This document shows, piece by piece, positions 54,198-64,000 of a DNA stretch of 64,000 nucleotides (positions are counted from its first letter, which is position 1; every line of letters begins with the position of its first letter). Source of the DNA: Liquorilactobacillus satsumensis DSM 16230 = JCM 12392 (GTDB lineage: Bacteria > Bacillota > Bacilli > Lactobacillales > Lactobacillaceae); the NCBI RefSeq assembly GCF_001435195.1, contig NZ_AZFQ01000052.1:114916-178915 (forward strand), read 5' to 3'. The notes beneath the pieces are model-generated. The model was given only the letters and a program-made list of their open reading frames with translations, ran no database searches and was not told the DNA's origin. The translations under genes were made by a program, and so were the position numbers.

Positions 54198-55763
54198 CTA
54201 TTTAGCATATTCAATCGCTCTTACTTCGCGAATAACCGTGACCTTTATGTGCCCAGGATATTCCAATTCGTCTTCAATCTTGTTCTTAATATCGTGTGCC
54301 AAAACACTTGACTCTAAATCATTTACTTCGTTTGGTTTTACAATTACACGTAGTTCACGTCCGGCTTGAATTGCATAACTCTTCTTGACGCCTTCGAACT
54401 CATTGGTAATCTTCTCAAGTTTTTCCAAACGATGAATATAGTTTTCAAGTGATTCGCTTCTAGCACCCGGTCTTGCAGCCGAGATCGCATCAGATGCTGC
54501 AACAAGCACAGCAATCGTATACTCTGCTTCCACGTCCCCATGATGCGATGCAATTGTATTGACGACTACCTTACTTTCGTGATACTTTTTCGCCAGCTCA
54601 ACTCCAATTTGAACGTGTGAACCATCAACCTCGTGGTCAATCGCTTTTCCAATATCATGCAACAATCCCGCACGTTTGGCTAAATTGACATCTTCATCAA
54701 GTTCAGCCGCTAAGACACCAGCGATTTTAGCAACTTCAATTGAGTGATCCAAAACATTTTGACCGTAACTTGTTCTGAACTTCAAACGACCAACCGTTTT
54801 GATTAGATCTGGATGCATTGAATGTAAACCAAGATCAAAGATTGCTTCCTCACCAGTTTCCCTAATCTTAGCATCCATCTCCTTAGTAGACTTCTCAACC
54901 ATTTCTTCGATCCGTGCCGGATGAATCCGACCATCCTGAATTAATTTTTCTAAAGACATTTTTGCAATTTCACGTCTAACAGGATCAAACCCACTTAATA
55001 CAACTGCTTCCGGTGTATCATCAATGATCAGATCAATTCCGGTTAACGTCTCAAGGGTCCTGATGTTACGCCCTTCTCGTCCAATGATTCGTCCCTTCAT
55101 CTCATCATTTGGCAATGAGACAACTGAGACAGTCGTTTCAGAGACAGTATCAGCTGCACTGCGCTGAATTGCTTGTGCAATTAAACTCTTGGCAGTCCGA
55201 TCTGCATTGGCTTTAGCCTCAGCTTCACTATCTTTGATCATTAATGCACGTTCGTGGCTTAGTGAATCCTTTGTCTCAGAGATGATCACATTTCTGGCCT
55301 GATCACGTGTGAGAGCTGCAATTCTTTCGAGTTCAGTCTCCTGTTCTTGAATCAAGCTTTCAACCTTATTTTTTTGTTTCTCCAGTTCTTTTTTCTGGTT
55401 GTCGAGATGATTCTCTTTTTGAACCAATCCCTGTTCGCGTTTTTCAAGTGCAGAATCCTTGTGATCGAGAATCTCTTCTCTTTGCAGCAACCTATTTTCT
55501 TGTTTCTGCACCTCTGAACGACGCTCTTTTAATTCTCCTTCAATCTCGCCTCTGTAACGATGACTTTCATCCTTAGCTTCTAAAATAGCTTCTTTTTTTT
55601 GTGCTTCTGCTTCTTTCTTAGCATTTTTCAAGATACCTTGTGCCGTTTGTGTAGCGACATCCAAAGTTTTTTCATAGCTTTTTTTATGAAAAACGATACC
55701 TAAAGCAAACCCAATACCCAAAGTTATAATAGCGATGGCGAGGATAATAATTATTAAACCCAA
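54198..55763 (-). CDS. rny: ribonuclease Y
   Basis: 521 aa. N-terminal membrane anchor (about 2-22), coiled coil (about 25-200), KH domain ([20 protein letters not shown]) and HD domain ([15 protein letters not shown]). Initiates mRNA decay at the membrane. The start is TTG, 5 bases after GGAGGTG; no ATG fits. Unlike many lactobacilli, no recA lies upstream. Confidence 0.95.
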   Translation of the reverse strand: MGLIIIILAIAIITLGIGFALGIVFHKKSYEKTLDVATQTAQGILKNAKKEAEAQKKEAILEAKDESHRYRGEIEGELKERRSEVQKQENRLLQREEILDHKDSALEKREQGLVQKENHLDNQKKELEKQKNKVESLIQEQETELERIAALTRDQARNVIISETKDSLSHERALMIKDSEAEAKANADRTAKSLIAQAIQRSAADTVSETTVSVVSLPNDEMKGRIIGREGRNIRTLETLTGIDLIIDDTPEAVVLSGFDPVRREIAKMSLEKLIQDGRIHPARIEEMVEKSTKEMDAKIRETGEEAIFDLGLHSMHPDLIKTVGRLKFRTSYGQNVLDHSIEVAKIAGVLAAELDEDVNLAKRAGLLHDIGKAIDHEVDGSHVQIGVELAKKYHESKVVVNTIASHHGDVEAEYTIAVLVAASDAISAARPGARSESLENYIHRLEKLEKITNEFEGVKKSYAIQAGRELRVIVKPNEVNDLESSVLAHDIKNKIEDELEYPGHIKVTVIREVRAIEYAK

Positions 55764-55851
55764 ATTTTCACCTCCACATCGTCAAAAAATGATTAAAAAC
55801 TGAAAATAACCATTGCTTTAAAGATGTTATTTAATTTTTCCACACAAGAAC

Positions 55852-55881
55852 ATTTTACTTTCAGATACCCTGTAATGTCAA
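55852..55881 (-). promoter_or_regulatory. rny promoter
   Basis: Minus strand: TTGACA, 18 bases, TAAAAT, about 90 bases before the rny start. Confidence 0.6.
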
Positions 55882-55918
55882 CATAAACCAGCTTGTTACT
55901 GAACTGTTCTTCAAAAAA

Positions 55919-55956
55919 AGCGCTTGAACATGTTACTTACATTACATGTCAGCGCT
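55919..55956 (-). terminator. argS terminator
   Basis: Minus strand: AGCGCT-GACATGT, loop, ACATGTTCA-AGCGCT, then TTTTTT. It lies 27 bases beyond the argS stop. Confidence 0.75.
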
Positions 55957-55982
55957 AGTTATTTTATTTGTATCCTAAAAGA

Positions 55983-57683
55983 CTACATTCTATCGGGTGC
56001 ATGCACTCCAAGAAGATTCAAAGATTCTTTCAAAACCGTGGCAACACTTTTGACCAAAGCAAGCCTTGCTCCCAGTTGAACATCATCTTGTAAAACTTTA
56101 GTGTGTGCATAATATTTGTTAAAAGCCTTTGCCAAATGGAGAGCATACTTGGCAATGACTGACGGTTCATATTCATTAACAGCACGTTTAACCATCGCGG
56201 GGAAAGCCGCAATTTCTGACAAGACTTCCCAAGAATCTGGATCATTCAGGCTGTAAGTACCAGCAAGCGCAACTTTATCTCCAGCTGCGGCAGCCTTGCG
56301 TAAAATACTCATTGCGCGCGCATGTGAATATTGGACATAGGGACCGGTTTCACCTTCAAAACGCACGACCTCTTCTAGATTAAAGTCAAAATTATTCATC
56401 CGCTCATTTTTTAAGTCATGGAAAATAACCGCTCCAACCCCAACTTCTTCGGCCACCTGCTCCTTGTTCTCCAAATTAGGGTTCTTAGCTTCAATCTGCT
56501 GCCGAGCAAGCTCAACTGCATCATCAAGAACTTCTTCCAGCAAGATAACTCTCCCAGCTCTGGTAGAAAGCTTCTTGCCTCCTTGAGTAATTAAGCCAAA
56601 CGGAATGTGATGAATCTCATCTGCCCAAGGTTCACCCATTTCCTTAAGCACTGCCTTCAACTGTTTGAAATGATTGGTCTGCTCATTACCAACCACATAA
56701 AGAGATTGTACAAAATTATATGTTCGTTTGCGATAAAGTGCAGCTGCAAGATCACGCGTGATATACAGAGTTGCTCCGTCAGTTTTACGAATTAAGGCTG
56801 GATTTAAATCATATTTTTCCAGATCAACAATCTGTGCTCCACGACTTTCTTGTAAAAGCTGCTTTTCTTCTAGGATTGTAACAATTTCATCCATCTTATC
56901 GTTATAGAAAGCTTCTCCATTGAAAGAATCAAATTCTACACCTAATTTTTTGTAAATCTTCATGAAGGATTTAAGCGACTCAGAACGGAACCATTTCCAC
57001 AACCGCATTGCTTCTTCATCACCGTCTTCAAGTTTCTTGAACCAAGCGCGCGCCTCATCATCAAGCTCCGGATGAGCAACATCTTCTTTATGGAAGCGGA
57101 CATAGTATTCCAGCAGCTTATTAATCGGATCTGCTTTAACTTCGGCTTCGCTCCCCCATAATTTGTAAGCTTCAATTAATTTACCAAATTGTGTGCCCCA
57201 GTCCCCTAAATGATTAATTTTAATTGGACGGTAATTAGCTTTACGCAACAGCTTAGCTAAGGAGTTACCAATTACTGTTGAGCGTAAATGCCCCATTGAG
57301 ATCGGTTTTGCAATATTCGGTGAGGACATGTCAATTGGAACATTCCCTGCTGCTCCCAAGTCTTGATTTCCATAGGCCTGCCCTTGCTGCAGAACAGTCT
57401 GTAAAATTGTTTGACTAAATTCACTTTTGTTCAAAAAGAAATTAACATATGGACCAACCGCTTGAACTTTTTCAAAATGTGCTTGTGAAATCTGACCAGC
57501 AATCTCGGCTGCAATTTGTTGAGGAGCCTTCCGAAAAATTTTTGCAAGTGAAAATGCAGGAAATGCAAAATCACCTAATGCCAAACTTTTCGGTTTTTCC
57601 AAAGCTTGTTGGAGTTCTGCTGCTGAAAGTTTGTCTCCAAGAACATCCTTTAATGCTTTCACAACTAATTCTTCTGATCTCAT
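55983..57683 (-). CDS. argS: arginyl-tRNA synthetase
   Basis: 566 aa from the ATG at 57683 with AAAGGAGG 6 bases upstream; the longer frame runs through the T-box terminator. Class I enzyme: the HIGH-like motif is in [17 protein letters not shown], and a KMSKS-like loop is [11 protein letters not shown]. The C-terminal DALR anticodon-binding domain ends [11 protein letters not shown]. Controlled by a T-box leader. Confidence 0.95.
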   Translation of the reverse strand: MRSEELVVKALKDVLGDKLSAAELQQALEKPKSLALGDFAFPAFSLAKIFRKAPQQIAAEIAGQISQAHFEKVQAVGPYVNFFLNKSEFSQTILQTVLQQGQAYGNQDLGAAGNVPIDMSSPNIAKPISMGHLRSTVIGNSLAKLLRKANYRPIKINHLGDWGTQFGKLIEAYKLWGSEAEVKADPINKLLEYYVRFHKEDVAHPELDDEARAWFKKLEDGDEEAMRLWKWFRSESLKSFMKIYKKLGVEFDSFNGEAFYNDKMDEIVTILEEKQLLQESRGAQIVDLEKYDLNPALIRKTDGATLYITRDLAAALYRKRTYNFVQSLYVVGNEQTNHFKQLKAVLKEMGEPWADEIHHIPFGLITQGGKKLSTRAGRVILLEEVLDDAVELARQQIEAKNPNLENKEQVAEEVGVGAVIFHDLKNERMNNFDFNLEEVVRFEGETGPYVQYSHARAMSILRKAAAAGDKVALAGTYSLNDPDSWEVLSEIAAFPAMVKRAVNEYEPSVIAKYALHLAKAFNKYYAHTKVLQDDVQLGARLALVKSVATVLKESLNLLGVHAPDRM

Positions 57684-57711
57684 AAATATCCTCCTTTTGG
57701 GTATAAAAAAA

Positions 57712-57890
57712 CTCCTACATTCTAAAAATGTAAGAGACGAGAAATCCCGCGGTACCACTCTAATTGATTAGTAATCCACTCAATATTAAATTCTGTCCTA
57801 AGAAGTGCGTTTCAGAAAATCTTCAAGACCTGGCTCTCATCATCCCAGATTCGCTGTCCAATCCAATAATCTTACTAGTTTCTATCATCG
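57712..57890 (-). promoter_or_regulatory. argS T-box riboswitch
   Basis: Minus strand: T-box core AGAGTGGTACCGCGGG (57746-57761). Terminator CTCTTACATT, 5-base loop, AATGTAGGAG, then seven T (57712-57736). A CGC codon at 57807-57809 in a GAAA-CGC-AC context is the likely arginine specifier. Promoter not identified. Confidence 0.83.
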
Positions 57891-57894
57891 GAGA

Positions 57895-57919
57895 TAAACG
57901 TTCTTTCATTGAACGTTTA
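57895..57919 (-). other. hairpin between tRNA-Gly and the argS leader
   Basis: TAAACGTTC and GAACGTTTA form a perfect 9-bp stem around a 7-base loop, with no U-tract on the minus strand. It starts 7 bases beyond the tRNA-Gly 3' end and may belong to the T-box leader or to tRNA 3' processing. Confidence 0.4.
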
Positions 57920-57925
57920 CTGTAA

Positions 57926-57996
57926 AGCGGGTGACGAGAATCGAACTCGCGACATCAGCTTGGGAAGCTGGAATTTTACCACTAAACTACACCCGC
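57926..57996 (-). tRNA. tRNA-Gly(CCC)
   Basis: A 71-base cloverleaf: acceptor GCGGGTG/CACCCGC, D-arm GTAGTTTAGTGGTAAAATTC, anticodon loop TTCCCAA, T-arm GCGAGTTCGATTCTCGT. The anticodon is CCC for GGG. The 27-43 position of the anticodon stem is a C-A mismatch. CCA is not encoded. It lies directly upstream of the argS T-box leader. Confidence 0.85.
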
Positions 57997-58039
57997 ACAA
58001 CAGATAGTAGTATAGCATAAAATTCCAGCAGTGTCAGCA

Positions 58040-58252
58040 TTATTTTGCAGATACTTTTTTCATATCTTTTAATCTAACAATCACCCTGTTATGAAAATCG
58101 CCCACCGCGACCTCATCAGCAGCATCATGTTCTAAAATTGCAACCATCGCGGAATTTTCGTAGACCTTTTCGACTGTCCCGACAAAATCGTGGCTTAGAG
58201 CACCGAATTTTTTACACTTAACTTTTTCGCCGATATTAAAATTACTTTCCAT
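58040..58252 (-). CDS. DUF2187 family protein
   Basis: 70 aa. KOW/SH3-like small protein: FNIGEKVKCKKFGALSHDF, VGTVEKVYENSAMVAILEHD and the NRVIVRLKDMKKV ending fit the DUF2187 family (Bacillus YkvS). Function unknown. It follows the MATE gene by 37 bases on the same strand. Confidence 0.78.
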   Translation of the reverse strand: MESNFNIGEKVKCKKFGALSHDFVGTVEKVYENSAMVAILEHDAADEVAVGDFHNRVIVRLKDMKKVSAK

Positions 58253-58289
58253 TCAATCACCTTCTTATCACAAATTCTAAAGAATAATA

Positions 58290-59699
58290 TCAAATATATT
58301 GATTAGACGCAACTTTTTCACTCTCAGGCAGCGTTTCTTTTGCATCCAGCGTTTTAGCGGCCAAATCTTCTTTTTGGCGTAACATTCTCATTGCTTTAAA
58401 GTATGAAAAAATTAATACGCTGCAAGACCCTAACCACGCGAGTGGATTAGCGAAGCATGCACCTACATAGCCCACTGAAGATGCTAAAAAAAGTGCTGCC
58501 AGACAACGCATCAATAGTTCAACCGTTCCAGCAATCGTTGGAATAACACTTTGTCCCAATCCTTGAAGCGTGTATCTGAGCACAAAGAGTGTTGCCAACA
58601 ATAAATAAAGAGTACAGTTGGCGTTAAAATAGACCTGCGCCAGATTCAAAACTTCAACTTCTGAGCTTCCCACAAACAGGACAACGAGATCTCGCCCAAA
58701 AAGCAGCACAAGTGCACCAGCAACAATGCTGAACAAACCAGACACAACTAAACATTGCTTAACGCCCTTGATAATTCTTTCATACTTACCCGCACCATAA
58801 TTTTGGGCAGTAAAGGTCGCCATTGCAACTCCAAAAGACATCATCGGTTGAATGGCAACCTGATCAATTTTTTCAGCTGCAGTTGTAGCCGCAACCGCAG
58901 TTGTCCCTAAGCCATTCAATGCCGCCTGAATCATAATTGCGCCAATTGCAATGATTGAAGTTTGAAATGCCATCGGAAGTCCCACATAAAGATGTCGTTT
59001 AAGTTCTTTAGGGGTGACCGCTTTGAAGTCTTTTCTCCGCACCTGCAGCAACGGAATCCGTTTAATAATATAGACGATACATAGAAAAACAGAAAAAACC
59101 TGCGCTAATACAGTAGCGTAACCGGCACCCTCGACTCCCATGTTTAAAACAAGAATAAAGAATAACTCCAGTACGATATTAACCATCGCCGCAATAATCA
59201 AGAAATACAGCGGTGTTCTGCTGTCCCCGAGTGCACGAATGACATTTGCCAACAAGTTGAAAGCCATTGACGAAAAGATGCCCGCAAAGATGATCGAAAT
59301 AAACAGTTGAGCATCCTGTTCAATTTCCTTAGGCGTCTGCATTAAGACTAAAATGTCTTTAATATAAAAGAGGCTCAGAAAAGTCAGGATAAGCGTAACG
59401 GCGGTACTGATAATAATACTAGCTGCAAAACTTTCTCTGACCTTTTTATAGTCACCGGCACCAAAATATTGGGCAGTAATGATTGACAAGCCGGCTGTCA
59501 GCCCCTGCGCAAAACCAATAATTAAAAATTGAATACTTCCAGTCGACCCGACCGCCGCTAACTCCTTAACTCCCAAGGTCTGCCCAACAATTAAAGTATC
59601 AGAGATACTATAAAATTGCTGAAACAAATTACCTATCAAAAGTGGAATTGTAAACATTAAAATCAGCTTGATTGGGTTACCCTTGGTTAGTTCTCTCAC
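58290..59699 (-). CDS. MATE family multidrug efflux transporter
   Basis: 469 aa from a GTG at 59699 with GGAGGGAG upstream. Twelve membrane segments in two MatE halves; the second begins near LPMAFQTSIIAIGAIMIQAA. The start RELTKGNPIKLILMFTIPLL is typical of the DinF/NorM-like group in Firmicutes. It is coupled to a proton or sodium gradient; the substrate is unknown. The C-terminal 35 residues are a charged cytosolic tail. Confidence 0.88.
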   Translation of the reverse strand: MRELTKGNPIKLILMFTIPLLIGNLFQQFYSISDTLIVGQTLGVKELAAVGSTGSIQFLIIGFAQGLTAGLSIITAQYFGAGDYKKVRESFAASIIISTAVTLILTFLSLFYIKDILVLMQTPKEIEQDAQLFISIIFAGIFSSMAFNLLANVIRALGDSRTPLYFLIIAAMVNIVLELFFILVLNMGVEGAGYATVLAQVFSVFLCIVYIIKRIPLLQVRRKDFKAVTPKELKRHLYVGLPMAFQTSIIAIGAIMIQAALNGLGTTAVAATTAAEKIDQVAIQPMMSFGVAMATFTAQNYGAGKYERIIKGVKQCLVVSGLFSIVAGALVLLFGRDLVVLFVGSSEVEVLNLAQVYFNANCTLYLLLATLFVLRYTLQGLGQSVIPTIAGTVELLMRCLAALFLASSVGYVGACFANPLAWLGSCSVLIFSYFKAMRMLRQKEDLAAKTLDAKETLPESEKVASNQYI

Positions 59700-59798
59700 T
59701 TTTCTCCCTCCAGACCATAAAAAGAAACACCTACAAAATGACAATTCAACATACTAACACACTCTGACCCACAAATGAACCCCCTCTTAGCAAAAACT

Positions 59799-60710
59799 CT
59801 AAAAAAAAGTTGCAAGCTGTTTAGCATCTTCAGCGCCGTAGCGTTCAAGCAAATAATCTTGAATCGCTTTTACAAAGGCGCGGGTCGAAGGCGTTTGTTT
59901 GGCTTCAGCATGTGAAACCAAACAAACAGTTCGATAAAAATGCTCTTGGAAGGGATACCGATTAACATTTCCTGAAAGTTTTTGAAGGGCTAATTCCGGG
60001 AGAATTCCCATCCCTAAGCCACTTTCTACCATCGCTATAATCGAAGCATCGTCAATACTATAATGGATCGAATTAACCGAAACATCATAAGTATCGAGTG
60101 CTTTTTTGGTATCACGATCGTAATCGATCTGCTGCAAGATAAAATTCTTTCCCTGAAGATCACTGCGCGTCACGATTTTATCGCCCCGCGGGGTAAAGCT
60201 TTGCGGTGTAATACAGAAAATTGGATCCTTATGCAACGGAATGACTTCTAATTTTTCTTTAATCGGTAAAGCACTAAAGCCCAAATCAAGTGTGCCTACG
60301 CGGACTTGTTCTGCAACAGCATTAAAATTTCCTTGGGTCACTGATAATTCAATCTTCGGATAGTCCTTTTTAAACCCGCGAATAATATCTGGTAACCAAT
60401 TAATGCAGACGCTGCTAAAAGCCCCAATCCGGATTCGACCTTCATTTAACCCATTAATCCGTGCGGCTTCTTCTTTCAATTTGGCTTCTGTATTTAAAAT
60501 TTCCTGAATTACTGGAAGCACCTTTTTTCCATCGGAAGTCAACTTGACTCCCGTTCGATTCCGTACAAAAAGCGAAAATCCTAGTTCTTTTTCCAAGCCT
60601 GCAACCGAATGACTAATTGCAGATGGGGTGACATTTAATTGAGTAGCTGCAGCAAAAAAAGTCTTTCGCTTAGCCACTTCACTGAAGACTTCATATGAAA
60701 AATTGGTCAA
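59799..60710 (-). CDS. LysR-type transcriptional regulator
   Basis: 303 aa, full length. N-terminal HTH at about 5-60 (FFAAATQLNVTPSAISHSVA, LEKELGFSLFVRNRTGVKLT). The substrate-binding domain follows at about 90-295. The start is TTG with GGAG 8 bases upstream. It lies 99 bases upstream of the MATE gene on the same strand and may control it. No divergent target gene is present. Confidence 0.88.
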   Translation of the reverse strand: MTNFSYEVFSEVAKRKTFFAAATQLNVTPSAISHSVAGLEKELGFSLFVRNRTGVKLTSDGKKVLPVIQEILNTEAKLKEEAARINGLNEGRIRIGAFSSVCINWLPDIIRGFKKDYPKIELSVTQGNFNAVAEQVRVGTLDLGFSALPIKEKLEVIPLHKDPIFCITPQSFTPRGDKIVTRSDLQGKNFILQQIDYDRDTKKALDTYDVSVNSIHYSIDDASIIAMVESGLGMGILPELALQKLSGNVNRYPFQEHFYRTVCLVSHAEAKQTPSTRAFVKAIQDYLLERYGAEDAKQLATFF

Positions 60711-60763
60711 AATAACTACTCCTCTGCTTTTTGATGAATTGATTTCATTTTAAAATTAAAAAC

Positions 60764-60783
60764 TTGAATTTTATTTAATTCAA
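60764..60783 (-). promoter_or_regulatory. inverted repeat upstream of the lysR gene
   Basis: TTGAATT and AATTCAA around 6 bases form a perfect 20-base palindromic site 54 bases before the start codon. It has the T-N11-A shape of LysR boxes and may serve autoregulation. Confidence 0.4.
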
Positions 60784-61147
60784 AAACAAAGGTACACTGT
60801 TTTCAACATAAAAGCAAGCTCTTTTTCAATTAAAGTTAAGCAAAGCCAAAAATAAACCAAGTTCAGGCATAAATCAGCAGCTGACTCCAGGATTTAAAGA
60901 TTTGCATTTCACCTTAGAATTGACCAAATTGCTTAACTTCGGCAGTGCTTCTGATCCTAAGCCACAAGCAATGTGTTCATTTTGATCTCAAAAAAGCACT
61001 GTTTAACCTTAACAGTTTCTTCAAGGAACTTATGTTAACACAAGCTTTTCATCAAAACACAGATTTGCACTCCATATCTGCACATTGTCAGTTCTTGATC
61101 ACAAGTATTCTGCCACTAGCGCCTCAATTCCAAAACTATTGCATAAG
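60784..61147. other. 364-base gap without a convincing gene
   Basis: A 71-codon frame on the plus strand (60945-61160) has no ribosome site, unusual composition and no recognised family. I see no RNA family either. The stretch may be a decayed remnant. Confidence 0.3.
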
Positions 61148-61189
61148 AGAGGGGCTGTGACAAAATTTAAATTTTGTCACAACCCCTCT
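61148..61189. terminator. hairpin family member C
   Basis: AGAGGGGCTGTGACAAAAT and ATTTTGTCACAACCCCTCT pair with one mismatch, centred on TTAA. A T-rich run follows on the plus strand. It shares GGCTGTGACAAAA with the rny terminator. Confidence 0.6.
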
Positions 61190-61210
61190 TTATTCCGGAT
61201 AAAGGTGTTC

Positions 61211-61308
61211 CATAAGTCAAAATTTTCCGGCTAACTTCGAATTACTCATCGCAAAGTACTCGCTATGTTCGTAATTTCGAGTTAACACTCAAATTTTCCC
61301 GACTTATG
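61211..61308. repeat. 98-base imperfect inverted repeat
   Basis: CATAAGTC/GACTTATG ends, with AATTAC/GTAATT and TAACT-type inner arms, around a 25-base centre. It lies between hairpin C and the purD stop. The word TGACATAAGTC at its end (minus strand) recurs at 12476-12486. Confidence 0.45.
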
Positions 61309-61379
61309 TCACACTCTCTACTCCTAATGTATTAAACTGCCTCTAATTTATTTTAAAACACTACGTGACTGCAGTTTAC

Positions 61380-62636
61380 TTAACGCAAGGCTTTTGCGCC
61401 AATATCTTTCCGGTAGAAACACCCAGGCAATGCTAAACGTTCAATGTAAGCATATACTTGCTGCTGGGCTGCTGGTAAAGTTGCAGCACTGGCGATCACA
61501 CTGAACAAGCGTCCACCATTGCCCATCAACTCGCCCTCTTTTTCAACGACATTAGCATAGTCAATCATTATCCCAGGCTCTTCAGTAAGAGCTGGTAAAA
61601 GTTGCCCATGTTGCGGATTTTGCGGATAGCCTTGCGCCGCAATCACCACTCCAAGGCAGGCATTTTGTTTAAATTCAAGCTCTTTTAAGACGCGTTCATT
61701 TAAGCAATCATCAATGAATGTCGCAAAGTCAGTCTTTAGTCTTGGTAAAACAACCTGTGTTTCAGGATCTCCTAAACGCACGTTATACTCAATGACTTTA
61801 GGTCCCTTCGTTGTCAGAATTAGGCCGATATATAAGACACCTACATAATCAAAATGTTGCGTCCGTAGCCCTTGGACTGACGGTTCCACGACTTCCGTTA
61901 TCATGCGCTGATAATCAGCCTGTGCCAGTTGCGGTACTGGACTGTATGCACCCATGCCACCTGTATTCGGTCCTTTGTCGTGCTCATATGCGCGTTTATG
62001 ATCCTGTGCCAGAGGTAAAATTTGATAACCTTTTTTATTAACGACTACAAAAAGCGAGTATTCCTGGCCCTCTAAAAATTCCTCAAAAACAAGCTGCTGC
62101 TCGCCATTAGCAAAAAGGTGCGTGATTGTAGCAACTGCATCTGCATGCTCTTGACAAATCGTGACGCCTTTTCCAGCCGCTAACCCATCAGCTTTAATTA
62201 CTAGTGGAAAATTCCAGTCTGATAAAGCTGCAAGTGCTGCATGTTGTTCCCTGAAAGTCTGATACCGTGCTGTCGGAATTTGATGTGCAGTCATAAACCG
62301 TAAGGCAAAATCTTTTGAGCCTTCAAGCTGAGCCGCAGCAGCAGCAGGACCAAAAATCTTTAACCCTGCTTGCTTAAAAGAGTCCGTAATTCCAGCAACA
62401 AGGGCATCTTCTGGTCCAACAAAGGTCCAATCAACTGCTTTGTCCTGCACAAATTTTTTTAAGCCCGTAAAGTCTAATTCGGATAGCGGAACAGTTTTGA
62501 CGCCTGTCTTTTGCATTCCCGCGTTCCCTGGAGCACAATAAACGGTATCAACTCGAGGGCTATCCAAAAATGCTCGACAAATAGCATGTTCGCGTGCACC
62601 TGCTCCAATCACAAGAATTTTCAACTTATTGTCCAA
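61380..62636 (-). CDS. purD: phosphoribosylamine--glycine ligase
   Basis: 418 aa. ATP-grasp enzyme: KILVIGAGAREHAICRAF, VKADGLAAGKGV, EEFLEGQEYSLFV, DHKRAYEHDKGPNTGGMGAY and EYNVRLGDPETQV. Makes glycinamide ribonucleotide, an early purine step. The start is TTG, 7 bases after GGAGG. It is the last gene of the purine operon in this window, 15 bases after purH. Confidence 0.95.
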   Translation of the reverse strand: MDNKLKILVIGAGAREHAICRAFLDSPRVDTVYCAPGNAGMQKTGVKTVPLSELDFTGLKKFVQDKAVDWTFVGPEDALVAGITDSFKQAGLKIFGPAAAAAQLEGSKDFALRFMTAHQIPTARYQTFREQHAALAALSDWNFPLVIKADGLAAGKGVTICQEHADAVATITHLFANGEQQLVFEEFLEGQEYSLFVVVNKKGYQILPLAQDHKRAYEHDKGPNTGGMGAYSPVPQLAQADYQRMITEVVEPSVQGLRTQHFDYVGVLYIGLILTTKGPKVIEYNVRLGDPETQVVLPRLKTDFATFIDDCLNERVLKELEFKQNACLGVVIAAQGYPQNPQHGQLLPALTEEPGIMIDYANVVEKEGELMGNGGRLFSVIASAATLPAAQQQVYAYIERLALPGCFYRKDIGAKALR

Positions 62637-62651
62637 TTCTATTCCTCCATC

Positions 62652-64000
62652 TTAATGTCTGAAGTGGCGAATTCCTGTAGTTACCATCACAATTCCGAAT
62701 TTATCAGCCATCGCAATTGAATCTTTATCACGAATGCTACCACCAGGTTGAACAATGGCTTTTATGCCGTGCTCTGCAGCATATTGGACACAATCATCCA
62801 TTGGGAAAAAGGCATCACTCGCTAGGACGGCTTTATCATTAATTGCTTCAGCCGCCTTTTCAACCGCAATCTTGGTTGAATCAATCCGATTGGGCTGTCC
62901 GGCACCGATTCCTAAAGTTCGTTGCGCATTTGCAACGACAATTGCATTGCTCTTTGTATGTTTAACCGCCTTCCACGCAAATAAAAGACTATCAAGCTGC
63001 TCTTTTGTCGGTTGTGCTTGCGTCACAACCTTCCAATCGGCTGGATTTTCCTGTAAAACATCCTGTTCTTGTACTAGTAAACCGCCTAAGACAGAAACAA
63101 CCTCTTTTTGGGGCTTTTCATTTTTACTTGAGAAATCTAGTTGCAATAAACGCAGGTTCTTTTTCTTTTCTAAAATTGCTAGTGCCTCTTCTTCAAAAGC
63201 AGGTGCAATAATAATTTCAAGGAACAATTGATGCATCTTTTCGGCGGTTGCAACATCTACCTTGCGATTCAAAACGATGACCCCACCAAAAATTGAAATA
63301 GGATCAGCTTGATATGCCAAATCCCAAGCTGTTTCTAACCGCTCTGCACGACCAATGCCGCAAGGGTTCATATGTTTCAATGCTACCACAGTAGGTTCCT
63401 CAAACTCACGGGCAATTCGCAAGGCAGCATCTGCATCTTTGATGTTATTATATGACAACTGCTTGCCATGAAGCTGTTTTGCACTGCTCAATGCATACTT
63501 TTGTGCAAGTGCATCCCGATAGAACCACGCCTTTTGATGGCTGTTTTCTCCATAACGCATTGTGTCTTCCAAATTATAAGTAAGTGTCAGTTCTTCAGGA
63601 GCTTCAACGCCTGCTTGATCTGACAAAAATTGAGCAATCAAAGCATCATACGCAGCTGTATGTCTGAAAGCTTTGGCAGCTAATTTTGCACGTGTCTCAA
63701 GCGTTGTTGTACCCTTTTTTGCAATTTGTGCGCCAATTTCAGCGTAATCTGCCGAATCAATTACAACCGTGACATCACGATAATTTTTAGAAGCGCTTCG
63801 CAACATGCTGGGACCACCAATATCAATATTCTCAATTGCATCTGCAAATTCAACATCAGGTTTTTCAATTGTCTGCTTAAAAGGATAAAGATTAACACAG
63901 ACTAGATCAATCGGTGTAATTTGCATCTTTTTCATTGTCTCTACATGTGCGGGAACTTCTCTTCTTCCGAGTAAGGCCCCGTGGATCAAAGGATTTAATG
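62652..64000 (-). CDS. purH: bifunctional purine biosynthesis protein PurH, 5' end outside the window
   Basis: At least 449 codons; the frame is open to the right edge, where [14 protein letters not shown] is readable, so about 60-65 N-terminal residues are missing. MGS-like IMP cyclohydrolase part ([31 protein letters not shown]), then the AICAR transformylase part with [11 protein letters not shown]-like [22 protein letters not shown] and [12 protein letters not shown]. Catalyses the last two steps to IMP. Confidence 0.94.
   Translation of the reverse strand, partial: LNPLIHGALLGRREVPAHVETMKKMQITPIDLVCVNLYPFKQTIEKPDVEFADAIENIDIGGPSMLRSASKNYRDVTVVIDSADYAEIGAQIAKKGTTTLETRAKLAAKAFRHTAAYDALIAQFLSDQAGVEAPEELTLTYNLEDTMRYGENSHQKAWFYRDALAQKYALSSAKQLHGKQLSYNNIKDADAALRIAREFEEPTVVALKHMNPCGIGRAERLETAWDLAYQADPISIFGGVIVLNRKVDVATAEKMHQLFLEIIIAPAFEEEALAILEKKKNLRLLQLDFSSKNEKPQKEVVSVLGGLLVQEQDVLQENPADWKVVTQAQPTKEQLDSLLFAWKAVKHTKSNAIVVANAQRTLGIGAGQPNRIDSTKIAVEKAAEAINDKAVLASDAFFPMDDCVQYAAEHGIKAIVQPGGSIRDKDSIAMADKFGIVMVTTGIRHFRH

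Noticed and set aside
60945-61160. 71-codon open frame on the plus strand
   Set aside because: No ribosome site, odd composition, and its end runs into the hairpin at 61148; no recognised family.
62755-63231. 158-codon frame opposite purH
   Set aside because: Lies wholly antisense to a conserved enzyme and is rich in Ser, Thr and Cys as expected of a mirror frame.

Overview
The window reads as a low-G+C Firmicutes chromosome of the family Lactobacillaceae. The evidence is the complete dltXABCD operon, the fabZ-fabT-fabH-acpP-fabD-fabG-fabF-accB-fabZ-accC-accD-accA-fabI cluster, IreB/RuvX/DUF1292, the rny-ymdB-mutS-mutL-ruvA-ruvB-queA-tgt-yajC block and Gram-positive T-box leaders. I would not name a genus from sequence alone. 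Almost every chromosomal gene is on the minus strand.

Positions 1-10071 hold the integrase end of an integrated temperate phage; the rest lies to the left of the window. From the tRNA inward it carries a tyrosine integrase, two paired membrane-protein genes, an unknown gene, ImmA/IrrE protease and CI-like repressor (all +). A regulatory zone follows in which small genes alternate strands around three divergent junctions with palindromic operators. Beyond it lie leftward early genes: Cro-like regulator, excisionase-like protein, two tiny membrane proteins, another HTH protein, MazG-like, SMC/RecF-like ATPase, Sak4-like ATPase and DUF669. The phage abuts the 3' end of tRNA-Gln(CUG); helically spaced repeats between int and the tRNA look like integrase arm sites.

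Positions 10290-12400 hold tRNA-Glu(CUC), a small membrane protein, ysnB and rdgB, with yslB (DUF2507) divergent. 12532-19492 is an envelope block: padR-DUF1700-DUF4097-pspC followed directly by dltXABCD (D-alanylation of teichoic acids). 19585-24568 holds trxA, mutS2, cvpA, zapA, then yrzB, ruvX and ireB. 24701-31913 holds alaS under a T-box with a consensus promoter, a DEAD-box helicase, nrnA, a UPF0173 hydrolase and dinB under an SOS box. zwf stands alone. 33845-43826 is the complete type II fatty-acid synthesis and acetyl-CoA carboxylase operon, with FabT as likely regulator and two FabZ paralogues. 44105-54039 is the DNA repair and queuosine block with its own promoter upstream of ymdB. 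rny, argS (T-box), tRNA-Gly(CCC), a DUF2187 protein, a MATE exporter and a LysR regulator follow. The right end has purD and the 3' part of purH.

The core genes look intact. The less ordinary material is in the phage control region (several genes under 60 codons, facing promoters inside operators), the paired membrane genes near int, and a recurring intergenic hairpin sharing TGTGACAAAA. Gene starts were moved from the longest ORF where a ribosome binding site supported an internal start.
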